Shown here: in pieces, positions 33,921 through 47,100 of the stretch
How the letters are laid out: each line of letters opens with the position of its first letter
How positions within the stretch are numbered: the stretch's first letter is position 1
Assembly: GCA_947044365.1 (NCBI GenBank)
Contig: OX345636.1
Location: 60,701,537 to 60,765,536, forward strand
Direction of reading: 5' to 3'
Origin: Petrosia ficiformis
Lineage: Eukaryota > Porifera > Demospongiae > Haplosclerida > Petrosiidae
DNA: 64,000 nt
Translations under genes and position numbers: made by a program
Notes under the pieces: model-generated
Seen by the model: only the letters and a program-made list of their open reading frames with translations
Told to the model about the DNA's origin: nothing
Database searches by the model: none

Positions 33921-35245
33921 TTTGTGTTTATATGATGTGATGAGGATAAACAAAGACTCAATAGAGTCCATCCTTGACATGTTGTATATACTTACTCAAC
34001 ACCTCATAAAATTATATATAAATGGGATGAAAATGCCATGTGTGTTCAACAGCTACACCTTGAAAGTAGTACAAAGCATATTTGAAATTGTCTTAAACAA
34101 AATACTGAAATAGTGTTGTTCTGAGTTCAAACCTTTCAGCCATTTTCTAGTTACAGTCATTTGTCTTTGTTTTTGTCCTATTGACCTTTAGGGGCCTAAT
34201 GGTTATACGGTAGATATCATAACTTAAAAATGGTCAAAACATGTACACATACACTCAATAAACATGTCTACATAGAATATTTAGTGTATCGCTATTGTCA
34301 GATTTTCCAATTGTCATTTAATCATTACAGTGTGTATAATGGAGTTTGTACGAGTTTAGCATGAATAAATTAAAAACCACAAACCACATGAATGTGTTAT
34401 ATGGTGCATTTGTGTACTTTTAGGTACTGAGTTCATATTTTTTGGAATTTTTCGATTACGAGTAGCCATTTTGTTGTTATACTCAATTTGATTGTTTTGG
34501 CCCAATTGACCTTTAGGGGCCTAATGGTTATTTGATAGATATGATAACTTAAAAATAGTCAAAATTTGTACACATACACTCAATAAACATGTCTACGCAG
34601 GTTATTTAGTGTATCGCTACATTTTCATTTGACAATGGTGAATTAACTATGAGATGGGTGAAAACACTTACTGTGAAAGTTCATTTTTCTCTTCAAATTT
34701 AAATTGCTGAAAATGAAAACCACAAATGATATGAATGTGTTAATGAGTGCATTTGTGTACTTTTAGGTGCTGAGTTCATATTTTTGTGAATTTTTTATTA
34801 CGAGTAGCCGTTTTCTAGTTACAGTCATTTGTCTTTGTTTTTGTCCTATTGACCTTTAGGGGCCTAATGGTTATACGGTAGATATCATAACTTAAAAATG
34901 GTCAAAATATGTACACATACACTCAATAAACATGTCTACACAGGTTATTTAGTGTATCGCTACATTTTCATTTGACAATGGTGAATTAACTATGAGATGG
35001 GTGAAAACACTTACTCTGAAAGTTCATTTTTTCTCTTCGAATTTAAATTGCTGAAAATAAAAACCACAAATGATATGAATGTGTTAATGAGTGCATTTGT
35101 GTACTTTTAGGTGCTGAGTTCATATTTTTGGGAAATTTTTCATTTATATATAATTTTATGAGGTGCTGAGTAAGTATATACAACATGTCAAGGATGGACT
35201 CTATTGAGTCTTTGTTTATCCTCACCATATCACATACACACTCAT
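33921..35245. mobile_element. Fold-back element with about 100-bp inverted arms and internal tandem repeats
   Basis: The left arm (about 33925-34023) and right arm (about 35139-35240) are inverted and nearly identical, including GAGGATAAACAAAGACTCAA and TAGAGTCCATCCTTGACATG. Both arms can be read as the same peptide (RINKDSIESILDMLYILTQH). Between them are three tandem units whose TTGACCTTTAGGGGCCTAAT starts at 34181, 34506 and 34849 (325 and 343 bases apart), plus a partial. It follows the break in the kelch exon of gene B. Long inverted arms around tandem repeats recall fold-back or Helentron-like non-autonomous elements. Confidence 0.75.
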
Positions 35246-35613
35246 CACATAACAATAAAGTACTTAGGTTTTAGTTTTTCACGAGGCTACAGTGATTACA
35301 TTGTTACTGCCTATATTAATTCAGAACAGGACATTCTCAATCTGAAAGCAATTATTCTCAAAGTTAAATGGTTCAAAAATTGCTATAGAAACCAGGAAAA
35401 CCACATACAGCTCAATGATAGCATACACCTTTTAAACTACACTATAATAATGGCTATCTTGCCTGCATCCATTTTGGTGATGGATCAGCTGGCCAGGAAT
35501 AGACAAGTGCCATAACTACATCCCATTTGATGATGGGTCAACTGATGAGATGTAAAAGGATCATGCTGAAAGAATAACTCCTTCATAATATAATATAGAG
35601 AAATATAATAAAT

Positions 35614-35722
35614 GAAATACCACTTCCACATAACAACTCTACATAAGTATACACAGCTAGAGTAAAGGCAAAACACAAAGAAGCAATATTAATGTACAGT
35701 TGTTATGTGGAAGTGGTATTTT
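35614..35722. repeat. Inverted repeat hairpin
   Basis: GAAATACCACTTCCACATAA (from 35614) is repeated in inverse at 35694-35722 with a loop of about 55 bases. It may be the tip of a small fold-back insertion. Confidence 0.7.
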
Positions 35723-35879
35723 GTTGCCAAAGCCATCTTGTTCCTGTGCTTTTTCAGCTTTGATATATATCGCTACATACTCTTTCATTATTCCTCTATA
35801 TATATATATATATATAATATACATAATTATGTACAGTAAGTACATATTTACGTCCATACTTACGTACATACTTATGTAC

Positions 35880-37640
35880 AGTACATAATTGTGTATGTAT
35901 GTATGTGCATACAGGCGTACATATATTCATATGTACATGAATATATGTATGTCTAGATAATTACATTCCCTAGATACAGCATAACAATGTACCAACACTA
36001 GAAACATAGGAATATACATGTAGTGTGTATTATACGTATATGTATGTATGCATGCATGTATGTATGTATGTATTTATGTAAGTATACATGTATAAATATG
36101 CATGTACTTGTGTATGTACATATGTACGTAGGTATTCATGAAATGTATGTATGTATGTACATACATACATACATGTACCTACTTACATGTGTACATGTAT
36201 ATGTAAGTGTGTATGAATGTATGTACCTGTGTGTACACTGTATTAATTTACGTACATAGGTATGTATATATGTACTTATTTATGTATGAATGTATGTATG
36301 TATGTGCGCATGTATGTATGTGTATTTATAATTATATGTATGTACGTATATACTTACGTATGTACATGTACCAGCGTACCTACGTACGTACGTATGTATG
36401 TGTTTGAGTATGTGTGCACATGTATGTATGTACTTACATGCATACTATGTAGATATGCAGTGTTCTGCCCACACTGGTCGGCAATGGTCGGGAATAACCA
36501 CCTCTCAGATGAATTAACAACCTCTTAGATAAATTAACCACCTCTTAAATAAATTAACCACCTCTCAGATAATACATATATAGGCTACTGAGACAGTATT
36601 AAGTATAAACTGGATAAACAACACAAAATGCATGTAGAATCCAACCACCATTCTAAATACCCTGGGCAGAACACTGGATATGTATGCATGTATGTATGTA
36701 GATATTTGTATCTGTGTACATATGTACTTATGTGTATGAGTGTATGTATGTACATACCTGTAGATACTTACTTATGTTCGTGTACCTATAAATGCACCTA
36801 CATGTACGTACGCATGTAAGTATGTATGTATATATGTACATATGTAAATACATGAAACAAGGGAAATTTCTGTCATTAATGTTACAGGAATATGGTGAAC
36901 TGTTATTTAAGAAAAACTATACAGAAATCAGTGTTTGAAAATAAGAAACTCTTTATACTTTTCAAAACATGTTACAAGTGACTTGTCTATTTTACTTTTC
37001 TTTTTTATCACATGTGTATAATAATTACTTTTAATTAAAAATTCTAACAATACTGTATTAGCTTATATTTTGTGTTGTTGTATACGCATTTCAGTCTATG
37101 ATAATAATTGAACTTTGCCATAAAAATATGTTAAAACAACAAGGGAGGGATTCGTGGTTGTTGTAACAATACTTGTGGTTCAACAGTTTGCGCAATTTGC
37201 AGATTGGCATGCATTCTGCAGATCTTCAGTTTGCGCAATGCAATCAGCAGATTGCAGAAATTCCCAGATTGCACGAAACATATACATGCACGTATATATG
37301 TATGTACTTGCTTACTTACGATATGTGCCTATATACACATGTACATATTGATATGCATATATACATGCATACATACTTACATGCATATGTATAAATATGT
37401 ATTATATATGCACTCTTGTGTATACACATGTATGCATATATGCATACATGAGTTTATTTGTGTATAATCATGTATGTACGTATACAGTATATGTACATAT
37501 ATAACCATGTGTACATGTATGTGTACATGTATGTTATTGTATGTAAGTAGATGTATTCTGTATGTGTTGAGTATGTGTGTATGTTAGGATGCATGTGTAT
37601 ATATGTGTGCATATGTTAGTACATGTAATATGTAATATAA
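35880..37640. repeat. ATGT-type repeat of gene B, interrupted
   Basis: ATGT/TATG tracts at 35880-36450, 36680-36850 and 37280-37640 are the counterpart of the gene A intron repeat. They flank a MITE at 36458-36676 and a non-repeat stretch at 36850-37280. Confidence 0.9.
36458..36676. mobile_element. 219-bp MITE with GATATG duplication
   Basis: Ends CAGTGTTCTGCCCA and TGGGCAGAACACTG are inverted. GATATG appears on both sides (36452-36457 and 36677-36682), a plausible target duplication. The interior has tandem AACCACCTCT-GAT-AATTA units. A left-truncated copy lies at 17820-17975 in gene A. Confidence 0.78.
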
Positions 37641-37757
37641 ATATATGTATAGTATATTTGTGAAGACACACCTTCATTATTATAAAACATGTAATGAATA
37701 AACAAGCATTCAACTGTTACTATTTAATTACATTCCTAGTATATCTAAATTACACAG

Positions 37758-40700
37758 AATATATTAATGAAGAGTTGATAATGAAACATGTTTGGAATAA
37801 TGAACAACTAATTAATAACAAGAATGAGATTCAGAAAAGTTTAATACATCATATTGTTGATGATAGACTACAGGAGGGAACACTTGTGACTGATTTGATT
37901 GATTCTATCAAATCACCATTCACTACACCACAACAACTAGTTAGTAAATCACTGATCAATATTGTGTTAATAAATTAATATGTTACTTGTTCAGGAGACA
38001 CAGAGAATACTGGAAAAGAAGATATTGGAGAAGGAATCAGAATTATTAAAACTATCTGTTGAGATGAGAGAGAAGAGTGATGAAATTACAGATCTGAAGA
38101 CAAGAGAGGTGTCATTAACAGATAAATCAGATACACTAGAGAAAGGTCAGATAATTAATATAATTTATTACATGTGATTTTAATATTTGATATTATGATA
38201 TTTAGAATTGGGGTTTTTAAAAGATGAAACACAAGCCTACAAGAAAATGGCTATTACTACAAGACAAGGTACTTATAATTAAATGTCTGTTATTCATAAA
38301 TATAATATATAATATATAGAATTGAAGATTGAAAGGAAAATGTCATTAATTAAGTCACAAGAGTTGGATTTTTCAAGGAAACAGCTCAAACATTTTAGCG
38401 AGAAGCTCAAACTCACATCTACCCTTTCATCAGGTTTATATGATTACCACATGCATATTAATTAAATTATGCTACTTTAGATGAGGAAGATTTGGAGACA
38501 ATGAAAGAGGGTGAGGATTATCAGAAACCTCAAGAAACAGAACTAGTTGAAGAGAAACAGTCAAAACCTGTAGATGAGGATAAATCAGTGATTAGTGATA
38601 AAACACTAATAGCACTGGAAGGTTAGTTAAGTATTCATAATATTATACATTATGATTAATAATTATATTATTACAACAGAGAATGAGTCACTACAGAAGA
38701 TAGTTATTAGTAAGAATGAACAAGTAGAGCAACTACAGAGTATGTTAGAAATAAAGGAGGAGAGAATGAAAGAATTAGAGACGCAACTGACAGGAAAACT
38801 ACATGATGGTAAGTGGATTAATGATATCAAGAATATATGAGTGGCTAAGCTTTGAAGGAGCATCCAACTCTAATAACACAAACTGTCTAATTTTATTCCA
38901 TATGAGGTATTGTCACAGGTAATTAAACTGTAGAAACAAACAGTCTCAAATATTGCAGTAAGATTGTTGTCAGTTAACTAAGTAAATACTAGTTTTGTAA
39001 TTACATGTACTATATATATATCAAGTAAGTCTATTCGGTTAATTACTAGTAATACTAATAATTTAATAAATGATAATTGATGATTCTTCCTTTACATAGC
39101 ATTAGAGTCATTGTTGTTAATAAAACTACACAAATGGAGACAAAACTAAAGTCTCTAAATTCACAAATGGAGGAGTTTAAGAGGATTGAGGATGTGAAGA
39201 TATTTTCCTCACATGATTCAGAGGTCTTCAAGTATCAGAGAGATGCTGCAGCTCAGTTGAGCTGCATGATACCAGAGCGTAAGTTATATGTTTAATTTAC
39301 AATTAACGGAACATCGAAGCATTTTCATCATTTTAGAAGAGAGGTCAATACAGACAACAATTAAACCTTCACAAGCAGATCTTCAGAATACAGTAGAGAA
39401 TAATGAAGTACGTTTGGAAGAATTGCAAATGCAGAGAAAAAGAATAAGAGAATTGGAAGTTACTATACAGGAAATGAAACAGTTAGAGGAAACTAGAAAG
39501 ACATCATCACTTGTACTGCAAAACTCCAGTGACATCATTCCTTTATCAGGTTATAATAATTACAGACTAATCTCTTAATATTAATATCATATTATTATAC
39601 AGGTGATCCTGGTCTTCATATAGCTAAACAGAAGGTGTTTCATATTAAAGGGAATACTCTGGATTGGGGAGATTATGGGTTTAAGATGCATTTCCCAGAA
39701 GGTACCATCCCACCATCACAAGTGATTGTCAAAGCTCTTCTTGTTGGTGGTAAATTCCAGTTTCATGATGGAATGGAGCCTGTCAGTGCTTTATATGTCA
39801 TCTCATTTCCTGAAGAATTCCTCCAGCCTGTGAAATTACATATACAACACTGTGTCTATCTGAAGAGTTCACGACAGTTTAAATATCTCAGTTTCATTAT
39901 AGCCCCTATAGATGAGTCAGTACCACCATACAAGTTCGTACATAGAGGGTGGTAAATTCTATACTGATAGTCAGTATGGAATGATAGTTCGTTCCAAGTT
40001 TTGTATAATGGGTATTGGTAAGAAGATTAATGGTGTTGAACCATACACCTCATATGATGCAGAGGAAAAATCATTATCAGATCCTCCTAGTGATAGTGAA
40101 ACACAATCTACATCAGGACATGGTTAGAATAGTAATATATTGTTATAAAAATGCTTTTTATTATTAGATGAGGTTCAATCAATTGATAATGATCAGTCTA
40201 ATACTGACTCATCTTCAGATGATAAGGATTTTAGTAATGATACTGAAACACAATCAACATCTAAACCTGGTTAGTATAATAATAATAATAATAATTATTA
40301 TTATTATAATCGTTAGTATAACTAGATAATGATAATCATTGTGGGGCAAGCCTTGGAGTGAGATCACATAAAAAGTATTGTTATAAGACGAGGTTGTGTG
40401 CAACTACACATGCATTACTAACACGTGTAAATCTGCTCAGCAGTCTCCATATAGCTGTTCCTTCTATCTGCGTAATCTTCAGTCTTTCTTCTTTTTGCTG
40501 AGCAGTCTCCACATCTCTTATCTCCCTCTGTCTGTCTCTGTCTCTCCGACCTTACTTCTCTTTCAACATTTGCCTCCATTGTTCTTGTCTCTCTCTGTCT
40601 CTCCCACGTAATCTTCAATCTTTCTTCTCAAGCTTTGCTTGGCAGTCTCCGCAGCTCTCTCTCTCTCTCTCGATCATGACGAGCTCTATCAGTCTCTTTA

Positions 40701-43700
40701 CTCTTACGTAATCTCGCCGCTCTTTCCTCTTTAGTTTCTGCCACTCATTTACCTCAGTCCCTTTCTCTTTTTCTCAATTTCCTAACGAACAATGAAAAAA
40801 CATGGCTTTCTCAAATTTACAGAATACGAGGATTAAAAATATCTTCGGAATACGTACGATACAAACATACAAACAAACAAAAATACAATGCAAACTTTTC
40901 AGCTACCTCACTAGTGTGGGGCTCGCTCAGGCTCATCCCAATTATACTTATCATAATTATTATATTTGTATAATACTAAAACCTCATAATTGGCTCCTAC
41001 TATTATTACTAATACAGAAACACAATCAATATGTGAACAAGGTTAATATATATTAATATTAACTAATAGTGGTATTTATTATTATTAATAATAATTATTA
41101 TTAGATAATATTCAATCAATCAAGACAACTGACTCACTCTCTCCAGAAGACAAGAATCCTACTAGTAATACTGGAAGTGTAACACATTTCATAACTGGAC
41201 ATGGTTAGGATGTTATGATATTATTATCAGAATTATGAGGGTCATTGAACTTGTGTATCCAACTTTGTGGGTTGTGGCTTTCATTGTATAATTTTGAGTA
41301 GGTGTATCAAAGGAACTAGAAATCATTTGTATCACTGTTGATATGCTGCAAAAACCAAAATGAAATTAATTAGATTAGATAGTGTGATTAGGAGCCAAAT
41401 GAAACAAAAATGAATTTGTCCCACCTACTCACCGATAATCTTCTTTCCCATATGAGGAAATTTACAAAACATGTGTCTTTTGACATTCGATGGACTGAAG
41501 TTTCAAAACTCATGTACACTGCCTCATTCTGTTCATAAGCTCCTGTTATTACTTGATTAATCACTAATAGTTGATTTTTGATAATAATAATTATATCTAT
41601 TATTAATTATATAGAGGTGAGAGCCTCTGTTTCTTCTGATAAACAAGAGACACATGAAGATGATAAATGTAAGATTTTATTAATGTCTCTCATATCATAT
41701 ATTTTATATTACATGTCTTATTGTCAGTACATGTTGATAATGATATTAATACTGTTACTAATAATGATGATATTAGTACTGAATATATTATCAATACACC
41801 TGATATACAACAAGAGATAACTACTAGTTAGTATATATAATAATACATGACTTTATATATGATCATTGTTTATTTTAGTTTCAGATATTCATGATAGTGT
41901 TCTATTAGAGTCTACACTCACTTCAGAGAATATAATTCAAACAATATCAAGAGGAGGTATGATTGGTTTATAAATATATATACTGTTTTAAATGTCAATC
42001 TGTTATATTGTATATATTCAGTTCAAGTTACTAGTGATAGTTCTATTCCTGATAATATATACACTGGACAAGATTGTTATGCAAAGAAGGGAACAAACGG
42101 ATGGTGTATGGTATTCATGGCCATACAGAATATTAAAGTATTCCTTGAGGTATTTATAACATACATTATTAATACTTATCATATGATTATTATACATTTC
42201 AGTATCTGAAAGAGGAATATTCCGATGATGATGAAGATGACATGTTCAGGTTTTGTTTCATGGATCCTGTGAATGGATTTATTGAATTAGATTTAGTGAA
42301 AACATTTCAAGATGGTTGGACTATTGACCCAATTAGAGAACCCCTGAGGGTAACTGAACATATATAGTCTTACTCATAATAAATGTATATTCTTGTATTG
42401 TCATTACTGTTGTTGTTATTGTTATTGTTTTTCATTTTTTAGATCAAGAAGAGAGATGCTGATCTGTTTGGTACAGTGGAACTTCCTATTCCTCCAACTT
42501 GCAGAGTGACTATCTGGTCTAAAGTATCACAAGATACTGAAGAATATTTGAGTTACACTGTACCTCTAATTGGAATTCTTTCTGATGATGTTGTTAAAAT
42601 ACGTATTCAACGTTTTCTAGAAACTAGTAATATATCAGGTATATTATATTATAACTACAATAACTGTTACAAGTCATATTTAATACTTTTATACTGATAG
42701 AATCATATCGTCATCCAACAGCTCAATCACAAACTAGTGGTACACCACATCCTACAAACATTGATGCACATCATATAGGTTAGGAATGTACAGTGTTGCA
42801 TAATCATTAAACAGTATGATTCATTAAATCAATAGCTGCATGATTGTGATACACATTATCACCTTTTGAATTAGCCATTTAGCATCAGAAGGTTATCATA
42901 GGTGAGGTGAGTGAAATGAATAACTTCATTAAGCCACAATAACACAGGAAGAATAGTTAAATAAGAGACCATAACAACAGTTCATCCCCATGTTATGCCC
43001 ATGGCAACCTTCAGTATTAGTTTTAAGGTAGTGTATTGTTAAATGTATTTAAATAACTTTCAATCAATGAATTGTAGTAGTAAAGGAAACAGCAAATCTA
43101 AGAAGTTATCTGATGAATAGCTCACATGTCATTATGAAATACTGAATTATTTTCTATTTTATTTATTATTAAACTAGTTACTTAAGTCACATGACTATTA
43201 GTCAACAAGAACCCTAGTTATTCAAGCCTTTTGTGGGAGTAAAGTTATTTTAATCATAACTTGATGAAATGCTTAGCTTACAAATATGGTAAATGTAATA
43301 TACCAAAATATGTAATTTCTAAATACAATACATACCAAAAAGTAAAGTACATGTAATGAATATTAATTTTGAATCAATTATTCACAATAGTCAAATACTC
43401 AATATATATAGTTTTTGCCATACAATTGATATGAGGGGTACTGTTTGTACACATTATGCAATACTAGAAATAATCGTGTGTATCGCATGTGCTTGAGTAT
43501 ATATTTTTATTAATATTAATATACTTTTCGTTTAGTATCATTGACATCACAGAAGGTGAAAGAAATTCTTCGTATATCCACTCCTGAAATGTCCAGACTG
43601 TTATCTTCATCTGATAATAGAATATCTCTTGCTATGGAACTGTATGGATCATCTCTGATCACAGATGATGCTTATTATCAGGCTATTGATGATTCTGCCA

Positions 43701-43852
43701 TTACTAACATACTAAAAGGAGCTAGATTGATGAAAGAGATTACTGCATCTGTTGCTGTTAGTCCAGATAAACTGAGACAATTAATTGAAGTAATGAAGAG
43801 AGTGGAAATCTTCCAAGGGATTAGCGAAAAGTGGGAGAGAGACATACAATGA
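37758..43852 (+). CDS. Gene B tail: coiled coil - ZU5 - beta module - helical tail (no kelch head)
   Basis: Exons read: 37758-37939, 37995-38145, 38206-38268, 38320-38433, 38481-38621, 38680-38808, about 39100-39278, 39337-39549, 39603-40122, 40168-40269, 41018-41041, 41105-41203, 41615-41668, 41728-41826, 41879-41956, 42022-42149, 42203-42349, 42443-42638, 42701-42778, 43536-43852 (TGA). The order matches genes A and C, but an extra Ser/Asp/Thr-rich linker made of about six short exons separates ZU5 from the beta module. Two defects are visible: a one-base frameshift in the ZU5 exon near 39936-39945, and a splice-phase mismatch entering the exon near 39100. An AATAAA at 43916-43921 suits a poly(A) signal. 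Without a promoter or kelch head it is probably a decaying or chimeric gene. Confidence 0.65.
39603..40122 (+). pseudogene. ZU5 exon of gene B with a frameshift
   Basis: The exon matches ZU5 of gene A (YGFKMHFPEGTIPPSQVIV, PVSALYVISF, LHIQHCVYL). It then shifts frame after PPYKF, at about 39936-39945: one frame ends HRGW-stop at 39955, while the overlapping frame continues IEGGKFYTDSQYG. A single extra base explains it. It may be a real lesion or an assembly error in the window. Confidence 0.7.
40335..40955. mobile_element. Element with inverted ends in an intron of gene B
   Basis: The left end ATTGTGGGGCAAGCCTTGGA and the complement of the right end ATTGGGATGAGCCTGAGCGA are related inverted repeats. 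CAAA-type repeats lie near the right end. A pyrimidine-rich body (TCTCTCTGTCTCTC) fills the middle. It lies in the intron between 40269 and 41018 of gene B. A relative is at 50280-50595. Confidence 0.6.
43536..43852 (+). other. Divergent C-terminal helical domain of gene B
   Basis: This exon encodes about 105 residues with helices around SRLLSSSDNRISLAMELYG, LITDDAYYQAID, AITNILKGARLMKEIT and LRQLIEVMKRVE. The layout of helix, LITDD turn, helix and a Ser-Pro-x-x-Leu helix is CARD-like. It differs greatly from the tail of genes A and C, although the turn and helix spacing are comparable. Confidence 0.45.
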
Positions 43853-44023
43853 TAACACATTAATAACACATGTTTAGTAAAAATACTATTTGAGCTATAT
43901 AATTATATCAAACATAATAAAATATTTTTTACTAGCAACGCCTAAAATTTTACAATATATTTATGGCATAATTTCACTGCCAGTTACATGAAGGAACACC
44001 CTATTTTTTCTTGGACTCTTGTA

Positions 44024-44133
44024 TGGAATATTGCACAAAATTCTTCAATGCTTTTTATGAAATACGTTGTCCATACATAGATGCAGCTAACAAGATAAAG
44101 AAATTCACACAAGTAAAGATAAACTAGGAGTTC
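44024..44133 (+). pseudogene. Decayed A/C-type tail exon downstream of gene B
   Basis: About 110 bases closely match the end of the last exon of genes A and C (coding for [20 protein letters not shown]). A short deletion near 44110-44116 disrupts the frame before the end. It sits 170 bases after the stop of gene B, where the original last exon would be expected, so gene B now ends in a different tail exon placed upstream of it. Confidence 0.85.
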
Positions 44134-44159
44134 ACATTATAGTGGTTTAGTTCTGTTCG

Positions 44160-47100
44160 TTTGATTATTTGTGTGTGATGAATTAACTTCCACATTCACA
44201 CGTAATTAAAACACAGTGCCTCCATACCTAGGGAAAATTCCCTACATTTAAGGATGAATTTTGTTATTTAGGGTCTAGGGGGGGGAGGTTTATAAATGAT
44301 AGATATCTAGGGAATCTTGACTCAAAACTGATTTAAGTGTATTTACACATAGAAAATTATACATATTATAACGCTGACAACAGCAAAGTGATCATAATAG
44401 TCACAATAAATGTGACATCAGCATGCACCCAATCGTGAATTATAATCTGCAGTAACATTGTAACAGCAATGACTGCAATGTATTAAATGTAACAAGTATC
44501 AGGTTCAACCTGCACTCTTTTAACTCAGCAAAGCTTACCATCCAGTTGTGTCGATTTCAAGCCAGATCAGGAAATGTATAAGAGAATGAAGAGCAGCATA
44601 TATGACTCTGAAAGTGCTGAGACAGATTAATCTGCTAACCTGAAGTCCTCACTGTTAAACTCATTTCTTTGTTGTGTTGATATTTTTGTTATTTTAACCA
44701 TTTGTTATCAGATCTTGCACTAAGTTTCTGGAATTTCTAGGGAGGTTTTAGTGGGGAAATCAAGCCTGAGTCTAGGAAAATTTAGAGCACTCCTAGGAAT
44801 TTGTGTCTGGAGGCTCATTCCCAAGCGTTTTAATAAAACGCTTGGGAATGAGGCTGTATTGTAAAACCCATGTGACTTATATAGAGGTGAATAAGATAAG
44901 AGCAGTAAGTCTGTGTGTCTGTACAGGTTAATGTGGTTCATAAATATTAGGTTATTGATATTCAAAAGATTATTACACAGTGTTTACTATCTATCCATTC
45001 ATTTCTTTATTATCTATATCAGTTAGTAAAGACTATCATACTCAATACCGGAAGATTATACAACTATGATATACATATATTTTCTGAATCTTACTAATTC
45101 TTTGGATATGAGTATTTGAAACTTGATTTTTGCTATGACCCCTATTAATAATCCTGCTATATAGCGAAATTAAAAATAATTAGTCTCGTTACATCTTGCT
45201 CGCAATCGATCGCATAGCCGGCCCCTCCCACTCCAACGGAGTGGTATCATGTACAGAGCAGTTCAAGAAGACAGTTACTCTCCACCTTCCCCGTGCTGCT
45301 GTTATCTAGTCAGTGGAAGAAGCTTCTGATCTCAAATTTTGTTCTGATAGCTCCAGTGGTCCACCATATGAATTTGAAGAGATGAATGGCGGTTCTTTTA
45401 CCCTGCTTATTACCTATTGATTTACAGCATTTTTCATGTATTGTGGTTGGAACAAGTAAAAGTGTTAATCAACTATTTCTATCTCACATGTTTTACAAGT
45501 CTAATTTAGCTAAAATGAATTTATAGCTTGATAACAAAGAATGATGCCCATTTTTGTAAAGGTTAGTCATTTATATTGTATTCAACTCCAGATCTCATTG
45601 AAGCAGACATTTCAGATTGTGAAAAAATTAGCCAATGAACATTCTGTTTACTTCAATAAAAATTTGATGAAGTGCTATTGAGATGTGAAGGCTAAAATTG
45701 TGAAGTCATGTTTATAGAAGTACTTGTAGACATGTAGTATCAGTTGTTATTGTAGACACATGTTTATGACATAGTATTTGATCTTTGGCGAGCCTAAGCA
45801 TGTAGAGTGGCGTTTGTCTGTTAGTCACGCATACCATATATTATTATTTTATTTACGTATACTGTACATATTCAATAAACACGACATAGAGACAAAGAGA
45901 ATTAGCAAGAGCTTGTAGGAGGACTATGGAGAGTCCAGAGCAACACTAAGCGCTCACTGGAAAAGGATCAATTAAGATCTAGCAGACCCCAGATGATCAA
46001 GAAGCTGACAAAATGAGAGTAAGTAGGCAAAGAGCAGTAGAGATCCCAGTGCATCAAGAGACAAGACTGGAAGCAGAGAAAAGTAGATTTAGAAGAAAGG
46101 ACGTACATGAAGAAAGTGGAGAGAACAAAAATATAATATTTATTATTAACATGAATAAAAAGAGGCATCATAATAATAATAACTAGGTGAATGCAAGGCG
46201 AGCGTAAGCTTATAACATTATTTGTCTAAGGATCTTCAGCTTGTGTGGATATTCTCACTTCTCTCTGATTGTTATCATATAGTACAGAATATAGCACAAT
46301 ATGTTTATACCGATTAAAGTGCATGATGTAGGAATGCAGGCTCACAACCAATACATATCTGCCATGACAAGTACAGTGATTTTTTAGCCATCTTTATAAT
46401 TATAAAGTATGAGATTTTAGCTAATGTACGTGTCCACTTCTGGATTGCCACTACTCTCATTGCATTAATGCAAGGTAGTAACAGCAATAATCCAGTGATG
46501 AGACCATTATATAAAGCACATTCATGCACTAAGATGGGTCTTTGTGCATGCATGTATGCACCCCCTTGAAAAATTGAATAAATTGCTAGATTGATCATGA
46601 ACACATCTTGGCACTTTTAAATGTAAATAATTGTATACTCAAACTAGTGTCGCGTAGTTTTAGTCTCATGTAGCCAAACCCAACCTGCTTCATAGTAGGC
46701 ATTTACAATGTACGTTGTGGAATTATAAATTGATAGCTACGCTACACATCACACAAGTTGGAGCATAAAAAAGTGTACAAAGCCATTGTCCCTCCTACAC
46801 TGTTTTCTCACAAGGGAAAGCAGAGTTGGACCTATCTTCAGAAGCATTAAAAATTGATGAAATCCAAACCCAATCATCAACACCTATATATAATTTATTT
46901 TAGTTTGTTATAATTATGTTCCATTTGTTTATTATTTCAATTGCTCGGAATATTCCATGGAGAGTTTACTGTCTGGAATCCCAAGGATATTACTTGAGAA
47001 TGGTACCATCTAATAGGAGAATGGAGGACCAGAGTAGGCAAAATGAGATGTAACATCATAGCCATATGCATCCCATCACTAGACTATAATGTTGGTTGTT

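Noticed and set aside
46314..46604. 96-codon minus-strand open frame
   Set aside because: No recognisable similarity, no splice or start context; chance open frame.
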